Shown here: one piece after another, positions 56,349 through 64,000 of the stretch
Layout: every line of letters starts with the position of its first letter
Numbering within the stretch: position 1 is the stretch's first letter
Assembly (NCBI RefSeq): GCF_004005475.1
Contig: NZ_RZTZ01000005.1
Coordinates: 186,001 to 250,000 of the forward strand
Length of the DNA: 64,000 nucleotides
From: Niallia taxi
GTDB lineage: Bacteria; Bacillota; Bacilli; Bacillales; Cytobacillaceae
Direction: 5' to 3'
The notes under the pieces: generated by a model
Told to the model about the DNA's origin: nothing
What the model saw: only the letters and a program-made list of their open reading frames with translations
The model's database searches: none
Translations under genes and position numbers: made by a program

Positions 56349-56426
56349 ATTTCAAAAAAAATCAAACTTGCTAGTTTAAGAATCTATTAATCTGTCCACA
56401 CTGTTTTTATGAGGGGGCGAATTAAT

Positions 56427-57173
56427 ATGAAAAGAAAATCAATGGCAACAATATATATATTTGTACTTATCCTATCAACTATTATGAGTTTATATATACC
56501 GAAAAATGAAGTGACAGCAAATGATGAAGTGGTAATTCCAAATGATGCTATTAGACTAAGAATATTAGCAAATAGCGATAGCGAAGAGGACCAAGCTTTA
56601 AAGAGAAAAGTAAGGGACGCAGTCAATGCTGAAATAACAAACTGGGTAGCAGATTTAACTTCTAAGGAAGCAGCAAAACAGCTTTTAAAGGATAAACAGC
56701 CGGAAATTCAAAAGATAGCAGAAAAGGTAGTTATGGAAGAAAGCTCAGATCAGACAGTAAAGGTGAAATTCGGTAAAGTAGATTTTCCTACAAAGCTATA
56801 CGGAGAGTTTTTATATCCTGCTGGTGAATATGAAGCAATTTTAATTACATTAGGAGCAGGAGAAGGAGCAAATTGGTGGTGTGTGCTGTTTCCGCCATTA
56901 TGTTTCCTTGATTTTTCTAACAGTGTCGCTGTAAGTGATGGCTTTGAAGAGGATAAGAAGGAAGAAGATAGCAAGAAGAAGGAAGAAGTAGTAGCAGAAA
57001 AGAAAGACAAAGCAGACGAAGAATCAAAGAAAGCTAAGGAAGATAAAAAAGCAGAAGTGAAAGAAGTAGCAAAAGACAGCAAAGAATATCCTGTTTATGT
57101 GGATGAAGAAAAAGAGAGTGACGTAGAAGTAAAGTTCTTCCTTGTAGAGTTATGGGATAAAATCTTTGGATGA
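56427..57173 (+). CDS. spoIIR: Stage II sporulation protein R
   Basis: 248 residues. An N-terminal signal/anchor (about 1-25), the conserved RLRILANSDSEEDQALKRKVRDAVN region and GEGANWWCVLFPPLCFLDFSN. A Lys/Glu/Asp-rich low-complexity stretch of about 60 residues follows and a conserved VKFFLVELWDKIFG end. Secreted from the forespore to trigger SpoIIGA processing of pro-SigE. ATG 56427 follows GAGGGGG; the upstream ATG is inside that site. Longer than the usual ~225 residues because of the linker. Confidence 0.94.
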   Translation: MKRKSMATIYIFVLILSTIMSLYIPKNEVTANDEVVIPNDAIRLRILANSDSEEDQALKRKVRDAVNAEITNWVADLTSKEAAKQLLKDKQPEIQKIAEKVVMEESSDQTVKVKFGKVDFPTKLYGEFLYPAGEYEAILITLGAGEGANWWCVLFPPLCFLDFSNSVAVSDGFEEDKKEEDSKKKEEVVAEKKDKADEESKKAKEDKKAEVKEVAKDSKEYPVYVDEEKESDVEVKFFLVELWDKIFG

Positions 57174-57181
57174 GATACTAG

Positions 57182-57227
57182 GCCATCTGCACAAGTACAT
57201 GCTGCTTGTAACAGATGGCTTTATTTT
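57182..57227 (+). terminator. Terminator after spoIIR
   Basis: GCCATCTG / CAGATGGC outer stem with an inner CAAG / CTTG stem and a T-rich tail. Confidence 0.75.
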
Positions 57228-57388
57228 TGAAAGAGAGTTCGGCTGCATTAGGCATATACTGTATAATTATGCTTGCAATAATCTTATTGGTAGAGAAGAT
57301 TAATAAAAATTCTATCATTTTTTTCAACTCCTTTTCATAGTAATAGAATGAACAGCTAATTCAATTTATGATAAAGGGGACTATAAAT

Positions 57389-57847
57389 ATGGAGCATATT
57401 GTTAGAACAGCAACTAATGGAGATATAGAGGGCCTGAAAAGCTTCTTAGGAAGAACGGAAGTCGAATTGCAGGATTTGGAGAATTGGATGGACTTCTGCC
57501 TTGTTGCGGAGGATACACAGTCAGGAGAATTAATGGGGACAATCGGCATTCAGCCTTTTGCTGACGCTGGGCTGTTAAGGGCGCTTGTGCTTAAAAATGG
57601 ATCTGCCGAAGACATTTTGTATATGCTTCAACAGGCCATAAGGTTGGCTAAAGAACAAAAATTAGGTATGCTATATTGCGTAGTGAATAATAAGAATGCG
57701 AGGAATCTCTTCTATTTACTTGGATTTAAGGAGATAAATGTCGAAGATTTGCCTGTGGATGTCAGACAATCATCAACAGTAAAGACAGCAGAAGTTGTTA
57801 ATAACTCGAAAATTATGTATTATTCGATAAACAATGTGGATAATTAG
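57389..57847 (+). CDS. ywlB: GNAT-type N-acetyltransferase YwlB-like
   Basis: 152-residue acetyltransferase fold: HIVRTATNGDIEGLKSFL opening, ALVLKNGSAEDILYMLQQAI as the acetyl-CoA strand/helix, and MLYCVVNNKNARNLFYLLGF. Substrate unknown. ATG 57389 follows AAAGGGGA; the frame is open seven codons earlier. It lies between spoIIR and ywlC as in B. subtilis (no ywlA seen). Its last codons carry a perfect DnaA box. Confidence 0.82.
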   Translation: MEHIVRTATNGDIEGLKSFLGRTEVELQDLENWMDFCLVAEDTQSGELMGTIGIQPFADAGLLRALVLKNGSAEDILYMLQQAIRLAKEQKLGMLYCVVNNKNARNLFYLLGFKEINVEDLPVDVRQSSTVKTAEVVNNSKIMYYSINNVDN

Positions 57848-58070
57848 GAAGAGTTATCCACTGTTTTCGTCTTTTTATTCACAATTTGTGGACAAGTCAG
57901 ATAAAAGACGAAAAAATCGCCTGTATTTGGTCAAATGAGAATTGTCGAAAATTGAAGAAACACAGGCGATTTCAATGTATTTACATAAGTTTTAAATAAA
58001 GGTGGATAAGTATGAAGACAAATTTATGGTCAGTGGATAAGTATGTGGATATAGATAGTAGTTATCCACA
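57835..58070. promoter_or_regulatory. DnaA-box cluster at the ywlB/ywlC junction
   Basis: Eight matches to TTATCCACA in 236 bases. Perfect: 57835-57843 (minus), 58062-58070 (plus). TTATTCACA: 57875-57883 (plus). One mismatch: 57854-57862 (plus), 57887-57895 (minus), 58001-58009 (minus, overlapping the ywlC ribosome binding site), 58032-58040 (minus), 58044-58052 (minus). Another perfect box is at 58897-58905. This density is far above chance and fits a DnaA-binding cluster outside oriC. Confidence 0.8.
57914..57972 (+). repeat. Inverted repeat with a Spo0A-box-like loop, within the DnaA cluster
   Basis: AAATCGCCTGT (57914-57924) and ACAGGCGATTT (57962-57972) are perfect inverted repeats 37 bases apart with no T-run. 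The loop holds TTGTCGAAA (57942-57950), an exact Spo0A-box-type sequence. Confidence 0.6.
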
Positions 58071-59052
58071 AATTAAACAAGCTGCAGACCTTTTAAACAA
58101 AAATGAAGTAATTGCATTTCCAACAGAAACAGTTTATGGACTTGGAGGGAATGCGAAAAGTGATGAAGCAATTGCTAAGATCTTTGCTGCGAAAGGCAGA
58201 CCATCTGATAACCCGCTCATCATTCATATAGCAAAACAAGAGCAATTGGCAGAGCTTGTGAAAGAAGTGCCGGAGAAGGCAGAACAGTTAATGGAAGCCT
58301 TTTGGCCAGGAGCACTTACGATTATATTTCAGCTTAAAGAAGGCGCATTATCGAAGCTGGCAACTGCTGGACTTAATACTGTCGGCATAAGAATGCCTGA
58401 CCATCCAGTTGCATTAAAATTATTAGAATTGGCCAATTTACCAATTGCTGCACCAAGTGCTAATACATCTGGAAAGCCGAGCCCTACTACTGCGCTTCAT
58501 GTAACGGAAGATTTAGATTCAGTTATTGCCGGAATTGTGGATGGCGGTCCGACAGGTGTTGGTGTTGAATCAACGGTTATTGATTGTACTGATTCTGTCC
58601 CTGTGATACTTCGTCCGGGTGGTGTGTCCCAGGAGGATATCGAAAAAGTAATTGGGGAAGTGATGCTGGATAAAGCCCTTGTTAATAAAGATTCCGCACC
58701 AAAATCACCTGGCATGAAGTATACACATTATGCACCGAATGCTCCGCTGTATTTAGTGCAAGCACCGAAGGAAAGAATTCAAGAACTGGTTGCAGAAGAG
58801 CGCCGCAATGGCAAAAAGGCAGGAGTGCTTACAACAGAAGAAAACAAGGATTATTATCAAGCAGATTATATTTTTGTATGCGGAAAAAGAACGGACTTAT
58901 CCACAGTTGCAGCAAATCTATATGACGGTTTAAGAAGTTTTAACCATAGTGATGTTGATATTATTTTCGCAGAGGTATTTCCATATGAAGGAGTGGGACA
59001 TGCCATCATGAACCGTTTAATGAAAGCAGCCTCTCACCAAGTTATTGATTGA
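58012..59052 (+). CDS. ywlC: Threonylcarbamoyl-AMP synthase YwlC
   Basis: 346-residue Sua5-type enzyme. N-terminal YrdC domain (IAFPTETVYGLGGNAKS ... KIFAAKGRPSDNPL, GIRMPDHPVAL, APSANTSGKPSPTTALHV) and a C-terminal Sua5 domain (KSPGMKYTHYAPNAPL). Makes the threonylcarbamoyl-AMP used for tRNA t6A. ATG 58012 follows AAGGTGG, which overlaps a DnaA box; more DnaA boxes lie in the first 60 bases of the gene. DnaA repression of this gene is plausible. Confidence 0.95.
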   Translation: MKTNLWSVDKYVDIDSSYPQIKQAADLLNKNEVIAFPTETVYGLGGNAKSDEAIAKIFAAKGRPSDNPLIIHIAKQEQLAELVKEVPEKAEQLMEAFWPGALTIIFQLKEGALSKLATAGLNTVGIRMPDHPVALKLLELANLPIAAPSANTSGKPSPTTALHVTEDLDSVIAGIVDGGPTGVGVESTVIDCTDSVPVILRPGGVSQEDIEKVIGEVMLDKALVNKDSAPKSPGMKYTHYAPNAPLYLVQAPKERIQELVAEERRNGKKAGVLTTEENKDYYQADYIFVCGKRTDLSTVAANLYDGLRSFNHSDVDIIFAEVFPYEGVGHAIMNRLMKAASHQVID

Positions 59053-59076
59053 CATACCGATTGTGTAAATTATTAT
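59049..59076 (+). promoter_or_regulatory. Possible mntP promoter
   Basis: Perfect TTGACA (59049-59054, over the ywlC stop) and TATTAT (59071-59076), spacer 16. A TATAAT at 59090-59095 is an alternative -10 without a good -35. Confidence 0.45.
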
Positions 59077-59108
59077 TTTAACCCTCATTTATAATGCTTC
59101 TAAAAGAA

Positions 59109-59148
59109 CTTGGACGTGCATATTCTCTAATTAGCAAGTCCAAGGAGG
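59109..59148 (+). promoter_or_regulatory. Hairpin overlapping the mntP ribosome binding site
   Basis: CTTGGAC (59109-59115) can pair with GTCCAAG (59138-59144), whose last three bases are the start of the ribosome binding site AAGGAGG (59142-59148). ATG follows at 59155. This geometry could control translation. Confidence 0.5.
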
Positions 59149-59154
59149 AAGGTA

Positions 59155-59709
59155 ATGTCTACACTAATCGGAGAAATATTTACACTTGTTCTAATGGCAT
59201 TTGCTTTAGGGATGGACGCATTTTCTGTAGGGCTAGGCATGGGAATGTACAGGCTCCGGCTAAGGCAAATAATGAAAATTGGAATCGTTATTGGAATATT
59301 TCATGTCATCATGCCACTTTTGGGAATCCTTGCAGGAAGATTTCTGTCTGATAATTTTGGGGGGATTGCTGGAATTATTGGTGGAGTTCTTCTGCTTATT
59401 TTAGGTGTGCAAATGATATGGGCAGGCTTTAAGGAAGAGGATGCCTACAAAATTACACCAGTTGGCTTCGGACTTATTGTGTTTGCGGTCAGTGTAAGTT
59501 TGGATAGCTTTTCCGTAGGGCTAAGCTTAGGTATTTATAAGGCCAATACATGGCTTGTTCTGCTTGCTTTTGGGTTAAGCGCAACACTGTTAACATGGCT
59601 TGGTTTAATTATTGGCAAAAAAGCTCAGGGTCTTCTAGGGAATTATGGGGAGGTTTTAGGTGGAGGAATATTGCTTGCCTTTGGCATTAAGCTGCTTTTA
59701 CATCTATAA
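59155..59709 (+). CDS. mntP: Manganese efflux pump MntP (YwlD)
   Basis: 184 residues with six membrane helices in two inverted halves. Each half has a [12 protein letters not shown] or [11 protein letters not shown] motif with the family's metal-binding Asp. Exports Mn(II). AAGGAGG precedes the ATG and partly pairs in a hairpin. No yybP-ykoY manganese riboswitch was recognised upstream. Order ywlC-ywlD-ywlE matches B. subtilis. Confidence 0.92.
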   Translation: MSTLIGEIFTLVLMAFALGMDAFSVGLGMGMYRLRLRQIMKIGIVIGIFHVIMPLLGILAGRFLSDNFGGIAGIIGGVLLLILGVQMIWAGFKEEDAYKITPVGFGLIVFAVSVSLDSFSVGLSLGIYKANTWLVLLAFGLSATLLTWLGLIIGKKAQGLLGNYGEVLGGGILLAFGIKLLLHL

Positions 59710-59740
59710 AATCTTAAGATTCAACATTGAGTAATCATTG

Positions 59741-59766
59741 GCAGCTTAAAAGTAAGCTGCTTTTTT
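59741..59766 (+). terminator. Terminator after mntP
   Basis: GCAGCTT / AAGCTGC hairpin followed by TTTTTT. Confidence 0.88.
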
Positions 59767-59902
59767 ATTTGGTAAAAACAGCTAAAACTCTACGTGGAAA
59801 GTGTAAATTTTGAAAATCCTGTCGATAGATATAGTAGTGAATCCAAATGGTGAAATAGAACGGCAATAAATCTATAATAACGTTAAAAGGGAGGTGGGAA
59901 TA

Positions 59903-60349
59903 ATGGTGCGAGTATTGTTTGTTTGTACGGGAAACACTTGTCGAAGTCCAATGGCAGAGGCCATCCTTAAAAACAGGGGAAAAGGGAATATGCAAGTAAA
60001 GTCTGCTGGAGTATATGCAATAGAAGGTTCAGAAGCTTCCTATCAAGTGAAGGAAGTGTTGACAGAAAAGGGGATAAAGCATAATCATCTTTCATCCATG
60101 CTGAATGCTGACTTAGTAGATTGGGCAACACATGTGTTTACAATGACAGTTGGACATAAGAATGCCATTGTCAGTCAATTTCCCCATGCAATTGAAAAAA
60201 CATTTACATTAAAGGAATTTGTAAATGATGATAAGTATGGTGATATTGTTGATCCATTTGGAGGTTCGGTCGAGCTTTACAGAAAAACATATCAGGAGTT
60301 GGATGGCTTGATCCAGTCACTTATCAAAAAATTACAAGAGGAATACTAG
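59903..60349 (+). CDS. ywlE: Protein-arginine phosphatase YwlE
   Basis: 148 residues of the low-molecular-weight phosphatase family. P-loop CTGNTCRS (Cys8 nucleophile) with Thr12 in place of the usual Ile marks arginine phosphatases, counteracting McsB. The general acid Asp is in [12 protein letters not shown] 59903 follows GGGAGG. The MCP gene follows 11 bases after its stop. Confidence 0.94.
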   Translation: MVRVLFVCTGNTCRSPMAEAILKNRGKGNMQVKSAGVYAIEGSEASYQVKEVLTEKGIKHNHLSSMLNADLVDWATHVFTMTVGHKNAIVSQFPHAIEKTFTLKEFVNDDKYGDIVDPFGGSVELYRKTYQELDGLIQSLIKKLQEEY

Positions 60350-60360
60350 GGGAGAAAAAC

Positions 60361-61653
60361 ATGGAAAAGATTGCTTCATATAAGTTCAGCTTGAGGAAAA
60401 AACTTGCCTTATTTATTACCATTCTAGCGCTTATTACGTATTCAACAAGTGCATTTTTCATCTACGTCCTATATCCTTTACTGCCAGGAATCGGAATCAG
60501 CGCCTTTGTATTCAATCTTATTACATTGACATTGGGTGTGCTATGGTCTGGATTTTTGGCGTTTTTAGCAGCTGGCTTTATTATTAAACCACTGCAAAGA
60601 TTAGAGAAAAGTGCCATTAAAGCAGCACATGGGGATCTGTCTGAAGATGTGAAATTGTCAAGCTCTGATGATGAGATTCGATCACTCGGAACGGCTTATA
60701 ACGATATGCTCTCTAATTTAAGAGAAATGGTCAAAAGTATTGAGAAAAACTTCAATAGTACGAATGCAACTGTTAAGACAATTACACAAAAATCGCAGGA
60801 AGCTCAAGCACAGACTGATTCTATTACAAGAGCAGTAGAAGAAATTGCGGGCGGATCAGAGGTAGCAGCTAATTCTGTGCAAGCAACAGCTGAAGCGGTG
60901 GAGCAATCAATGACTATCGCCCAAACTGTTCAAGAAACGGCAGATCATACTCAAGCGATCTCTAATGAAATGCTTTCAAACCTTGATGAGACAAATAAAG
61001 TAGTTCATTCACTTGTGGCAGGCCTTAAGCAATTGGCAGAGGAGAATAGCCGCTCTTTATCTTCCGTGAAAAGCTTGGAGGAAAATGCAGCGAAAATTGG
61101 TGATATTCTTAAGCTTGTTGGAACAATTGCAACGCAAACGAATCTACTTGCTTTAAATGCATCTATAGAAGCTGCAAGAGCAGGGGAGCATGGTAAAGGC
61201 TTTGCTGTTGTTGCTGAAGAGGTCCGAGTTCTTGCAGATGAAAGTGCGAAAGCAGTTGATGGAGTAGCGGAGCTTATCGATAGTATGCAATCAGAGGTAA
61301 GAAATGTTGCCGTTCAAATCAAGAAGCAGGTGCAAAGTGCTAATGCAGAGGCAGAGCAAGGGGTAAGAACAAATGCTACGCTTCAGGAAATGACAGCAAT
61401 AGTGAAACAAATGGCAGATTCCACAAAACATATAACACAGCAGGTACATCAGCAAATGGAGCAGATTGAACATACCTCCCGCCAGTCGCAGGAAGTGGCG
61501 GCAATAGCGGAGGAGACATCTGCGGGAACGCAGCAGGTTATGATTATTGCAGATAATCAGGCGAAGATTATTAATGAGGTTGATATGCTTACACTTGAGC
61601 TGCAAGAGCAGGCTGAACAGCTGAAAGAAACAATCACTAGATTTAAGGTGTAG
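60361..61653 (+). CDS. Methyl-accepting chemotaxis protein lacking an extracellular sensor
   Basis: 430 residues. Two membrane helices close together (about 14-38 and 43-72) with only a few residues between, a HAMP domain (about 73-125: [22 protein letters not shown]), then a long MCP signalling coiled coil with the conserved tip near [18 protein letters not shown]. With no external sensor domain it may sense through the membrane or HAMP, or act in a cluster. Starts just after ywlE, GGGGAG before the ATG. B. subtilis has no MCP here. Confidence 0.87.
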   Translation: MEKIASYKFSLRKKLALFITILALITYSTSAFFIYVLYPLLPGIGISAFVFNLITLTLGVLWSGFLAFLAAGFIIKPLQRLEKSAIKAAHGDLSEDVKLSSSDDEIRSLGTAYNDMLSNLREMVKSIEKNFNSTNATVKTITQKSQEAQAQTDSITRAVEEIAGGSEVAANSVQATAEAVEQSMTIAQTVQETADHTQAISNEMLSNLDETNKVVHSLVAGLKQLAEENSRSLSSVKSLEENAAKIGDILKLVGTIATQTNLLALNASIEAARAGEHGKGFAVVAEEVRVLADESAKAVDGVAELIDSMQSEVRNVAVQIKKQVQSANAEAEQGVRTNATLQEMTAIVKQMADSTKHITQQVHQQMEQIEHTSRQSQEVAAIAEETSAGTQQVMIIADNQAKIINEVDMLTLELQEQAEQLKETITRFKV

Positions 61654-61708
61654 TCTTTTCTTTACGAGTTTTGCTTAGATTATTATACATTTTAGTTAAT
61701 CTTTAAGG

Positions 61709-61752
61709 AGAGGCTGGCATTTCTAAAAAGAATGTAAACAGCCTTTCTATTT
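61709..61752 (+). terminator. Weak terminator after the MCP gene
   Basis: AGGCTG (61711-61716) and CAGCCT (61739-61744) with an inner CATTTCT / AGAATG pairing and a T-rich tail. Confidence 0.5.
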
Positions 61753-61800
61753 GCTCCTTTTTATGTGAAAATAATAGAGGAATATGAGGAGGTTAACAGG

Positions 61801-62250
61801 ATGAAAGTTGCCATTGCTTCAGATCATGGTGGTTTAACCATTAGAGAAGAATTAAAAAATTTACTGGAAGAATTAAAAATAGAATATGTTGATTTTGGCT
61901 GTGACTGTAATGCTTCAGTCGATTACCCAGACTATGCACTGCCAGTTGCGGAAAAGGTCGCTAGTGGAGAATTCGACCGCGGAATACTTATTTGCGGCAC
62001 TGGCATCGGTATGAGCATTGCTGCTAATAAAGTTAAAGGTGTTAGATGTGCACTTGTACATGATGTGTATAGTGCAAGATTGACAAGAGAGCATAATGAC
62101 AGCAATGTAATTGCGATGGGTGAAAGAGTTATCGGGCCAGGACTTGCCCGGGAAATAACGAAGGTTTGGCTGCTTTCAGAATTTAGTGGCAGCAGACATC
62201 AAACAAGACTAGACAAAATAGCACAATACGAATTAGAAACATCCTCCTAA
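61801..62250 (+). CDS. rpiB: Ribose-5-phosphate isomerase B
   Basis: 149-residue RpiB/LacAB-type isomerase. VAIASDHGG, VDYPDYA, and CGTGIGMSIAANK with the catalytic Cys. Interconverts ribose-5-P and ribulose-5-P. ATG 61801 follows AGGAGG; twelve codons earlier in frame are not conserved. Also called ywlF in B. subtilis. Confidence 0.94.
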   Translation: MKVAIASDHGGLTIREELKNLLEELKIEYVDFGCDCNASVDYPDYALPVAEKVASGEFDRGILICGTGIGMSIAANKVKGVRCALVHDVYSARLTREHNDSNVIAMGERVIGPGLAREITKVWLLSEFSGSRHQTRLDKIAQYELETSS

Positions 62251-62282
62251 GCATATGCTAAATTGGAAAGGCTGTGTTGTTT

Positions 62283-62855
62283 ATGAGTATAAATATATCA
62301 GCTCTGGAAAATCAGCTTCAGAGCATTGTTTCTGAATATCAAGAACAGGCAAAATTGACGGATCGCCATTTATTTGTCATTGGCTGTAGCACAAGTGAAG
62401 TAATTGGCCAGAAGATTGGTACAGCAGGTGCAGTGGACGTTGCAGGTATCATCTTCCAACAGCTTTTGAAGTATAAGGAAACAGCAGGTGTAGAACTAGC
62501 TTTTCAGTGCTGCGAACATCTTAATAGAGCTTTAGTTGTTGAGAGAAAGCTGCAAGAGGAAAAGAATTTATCTGAAGTATCTGTTATTCCTGTGCGTCAA
62601 GCTGGAGGTGCAATGGCAGCATATGCCTATCAGCATATGAAGGATCCAGTAGTTGTTGAACATATCACAGCAGATGGTGGCATAGATATCGGGGACACTC
62701 TAATTGGCATGCATATTAAGCATGTTGCCGTGCCAATAAGGGTTTCGCACAAGCAGCTTGGTGAAGCTCATGTCACGCTTGCTAAAACAAGACCGAAATT
62801 GATTGGCGGCCAAAGGGCTGTTTATGAAAAAACGAAAGATAATGAATCCTGCTAA
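62283..62855 (+). CDS. ywlG: YwlG family protein (TIGR01440)
   Basis: 190 residues with HLFVIGCSTSEVIGQKIGT and the QAGGAMAAYAYQHMKDPVVVEHI segment. Function unknown. ATG 62283 or TTG 62274 are both possible; I choose ATG. It lies 32 bases after rpiB and ends at a strong terminator before glyA. Confidence 0.83.
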   Translation: MSINISALENQLQSIVSEYQEQAKLTDRHLFVIGCSTSEVIGQKIGTAGAVDVAGIIFQQLLKYKETAGVELAFQCCEHLNRALVVERKLQEEKNLSEVSVIPVRQAGGAMAAYAYQHMKDPVVVEHITADGGIDIGDTLIGMHIKHVAVPIRVSHKQLGEAHVTLAKTRPKLIGGQRAVYEKTKDNESC

Positions 62856-62858
62856 TAG

Positions 62859-62895
62859 AAAAAGATATCCCAAAAGTAGTTGGGATATCTTTTTT
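62859..62895 (+). terminator. Terminator after ywlG
   Basis: AAAGATATCCCAA / TTGGGATATCTTT hairpin followed by TTTT. Confidence 0.9.
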
Positions 62896-63158
62896 GTTTA
62901 CATATATGGAAGAAAAACTGATTTGTATGTACGGGAATAATAGTGAATTTTGCAGTGGATTGGCTTTTTTATTATTTTAAGAAAGTAATAACATGAATTT
63001 ATGCTATTTTTCTATTAAAAACACGAACATTTAATTTTAAATATAAAATAATAATTCGTATTTTTTAGCTTCTTTTTGAAATTGTTCCATGTTAGAATAT
63101 AAGAAGATTTTACGTAGATTAAAAGATTTTTATATTATCCGTTATAGGGAGGATTCAA
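62896..63158 (+). promoter_or_regulatory. glyA upstream region with possible PurBox pair
   Basis: 263 bases. AAACACGAACATT (63019-63031) and, inverted, ATAATTCGTATTT (63051-63063) each match 11 of 13 of the PurBox AWWWCCGAACWWT, separated by 19 bases. B. subtilis glyA is in the PurR regulon. GGGAGG precedes the ATG. No clear -35/-10 was chosen. Confidence 0.42.
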
Positions 63159-64000
63159 ATGAAGCATTTAGCACAAAACGACCAGCAAGTATATCAAGCT
63201 ATCCAGCAGGAACTAGGCCGCCAAAGAGCAAAAATTGAGTTAATCGCATCAGAGAATTTCGTGAGTGAAGCAGTTATGGAGGCACAGGGTTCTGTACTGA
63301 CAAATAAATATGCAGAAGGCTATCCAGCAAAACGCTATTATGGCGGCTGCGAATACGTTGATATTGTGGAAGATATCGCCCGTGATCGTGCGAAAGAGAT
63401 TTTTGGAGCAGAGCATGTCAATGTTCAACCACACTCTGGGGCGCAAGCAAACATGGCTGTATATTTCACTATACTTGAGCAAGGAGATACTGTGCTCGGG
63501 ATGAATCTTTCCCATGGTGGTCATTTAACACATGGAAGTCCTGTTAACTTCAGCGGAGTCCAATATAATTTTATAGAGTATGGCGTAGATAAAGAAACAG
63601 AGCAAATCGACTATGAGGACGTGCTGGCAAAAGCACGCGCAAATAAGCCGAAATTGATTGTAGCTGGTGCGAGTGCATATCCTCGTGCGATTGACTTCAA
63701 AAAATTCCGTGAGATTGCTGACGAAGTTGGTGCATATTTGATGGTTGATATGGCTCATATTGCCGGTCTTGTGGCTGCAGGGTTACATCAAAATCCAGTT
63801 CCTTATGCAGATTTTGTTACAACAACAACACATAAAACATTAAGAGGTCCTCGCGGCGGAATGATTTTATGTAAAGAGGAATTCGGCAAAAAAATTGATA
63901 AGTCCATTTTCCCTGGGATTCAAGGCGGACCGCTTATGCATGTTATTTCTGCAAAGGCTGTTGCTTTTGGAGAAACACTGCAAGATGACTTTAAAGTATA
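63159..64000 (+). CDS. glyA: Serine hydroxymethyltransferase (5' part)
   Basis: Partial gene running off the window end: 280 codons of about 413. Start [79 protein letters not shown], and [11 protein letters not shown] with the pyridoxal-phosphate lysine. Interconverts serine and glycine with folate. ATG follows GGGAGG. Position after ywlG is as in B. subtilis. Confidence 0.97.
   Translation, partial: MKHLAQNDQQVYQAIQQELGRQRAKIELIASENFVSEAVMEAQGSVLTNKYAEGYPAKRYYGGCEYVDIVEDIARDRAKEIFGAEHVNVQPHSGAQANMAVYFTILEQGDTVLGMNLSHGGHLTHGSPVNFSGVQYNFIEYGVDKETEQIDYEDVLAKARANKPKLIVAGASAYPRAIDFKKFREIADEVGAYLMVDMAHIAGLVAAGLHQNPVPYADFVTTTTHKTLRGPRGGMILCKEEFGKKIDKSIFPGIQGGPLMHVISAKAVAFGETLQDDFKV

Noticed and set aside
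59053-59154. yybP-ykoY manganese riboswitch before mntP
   Set aside because: The interval is only about 100 bases and I could not find the conserved loops; only a simple hairpin is present.

Overview
The window is ordinary chromosomal DNA from an endospore-forming member of the Bacillaceae (low-GC Firmicutes). Evidence: sporulation genes (gerQ, rsfA, spo0F, spoIIR, the sporulation-type PBP gene pbpG), bacillithiol synthesis (bshB2/yojF), coproporphyrin-route haem synthesis (hemQ), and a gene order that closely tracks the Bacillus subtilis ywd-ywf-ywh-ywi-ywj-ywk-ywl segment. AT-rich composition, AGGAGG ribosome binding sites and many TTG/GTG starts fit. It is not B. subtilis itself: cydABCD, yojF-bshB2, moaE-moaD-moeB, a TetR/ABC operon, a NatRK/NatAB-like system and an MCP gene are interleaved, while tal and glpX, which flank murA in B. 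subtilis, are missing. I saw no rRNA, tRNA, CRISPR array, insertion sequence or prophage.

Layout. 1-12 kb: a YbaK deacylase, an SDR, cytochrome bd oxidase with its CydDC exporter (minus strand), a HAD phosphatase, and a TetR-controlled ABC-2 exporter. 12-19 kb: pdxK-yojF-bshB2, molybdopterin genes, a DUF4230 protein, ung and the ywdI-ywdK-gerQ group. 19.7-29.3 kb: hemQ, pta, lipL, rsfA, an MFS pump, ywfO, ywgA, ywhB, ywhC, ywhD. 29.3-36 kb: pbpG, speE-speB, ywiB-argS. 36-43 kb: natAB divergent from natRK, a XapX protein, an AT-rich stretch with an orphan HTH gene, ywjE-uvsE. 43.5-53 kb: rpoE, pyrG, ywjG, spo0F, fbaA, murA, rho, rpmE, tdk. 53-64 kb: an RsbR-like STAS protein, prfA-prmC, spoIIR, ywlB, ywlC, mntP, ywlE, an MCP, rpiB, ywlG and the 5' part of glyA, which runs off the end.

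The most informative non-coding signals are: (1) a dense cluster of DnaA boxes across the ywlB/ywlC junction; (2) a pyrG leader with the promoter, GGG start and C-rich terminator arm expected for CTP-sensed reiterative transcription; (3) paired palindromic operators flanking the ABC/TetR promoter; (4) two 11-bp direct repeats with 21-bp period placed upstream of a weak -35 at natAB, as expected for a LytTR activator; (5) a near-consensus Fur box between the hemQ promoter and its ribosome binding site; and (6) candidate RNA structures in the rpmE, rho and mntP leaders. No clearly novel multi-gene system stands out; the novelty is mainly in regulation and local gene content. All database-style comparisons are from memory and were not run.
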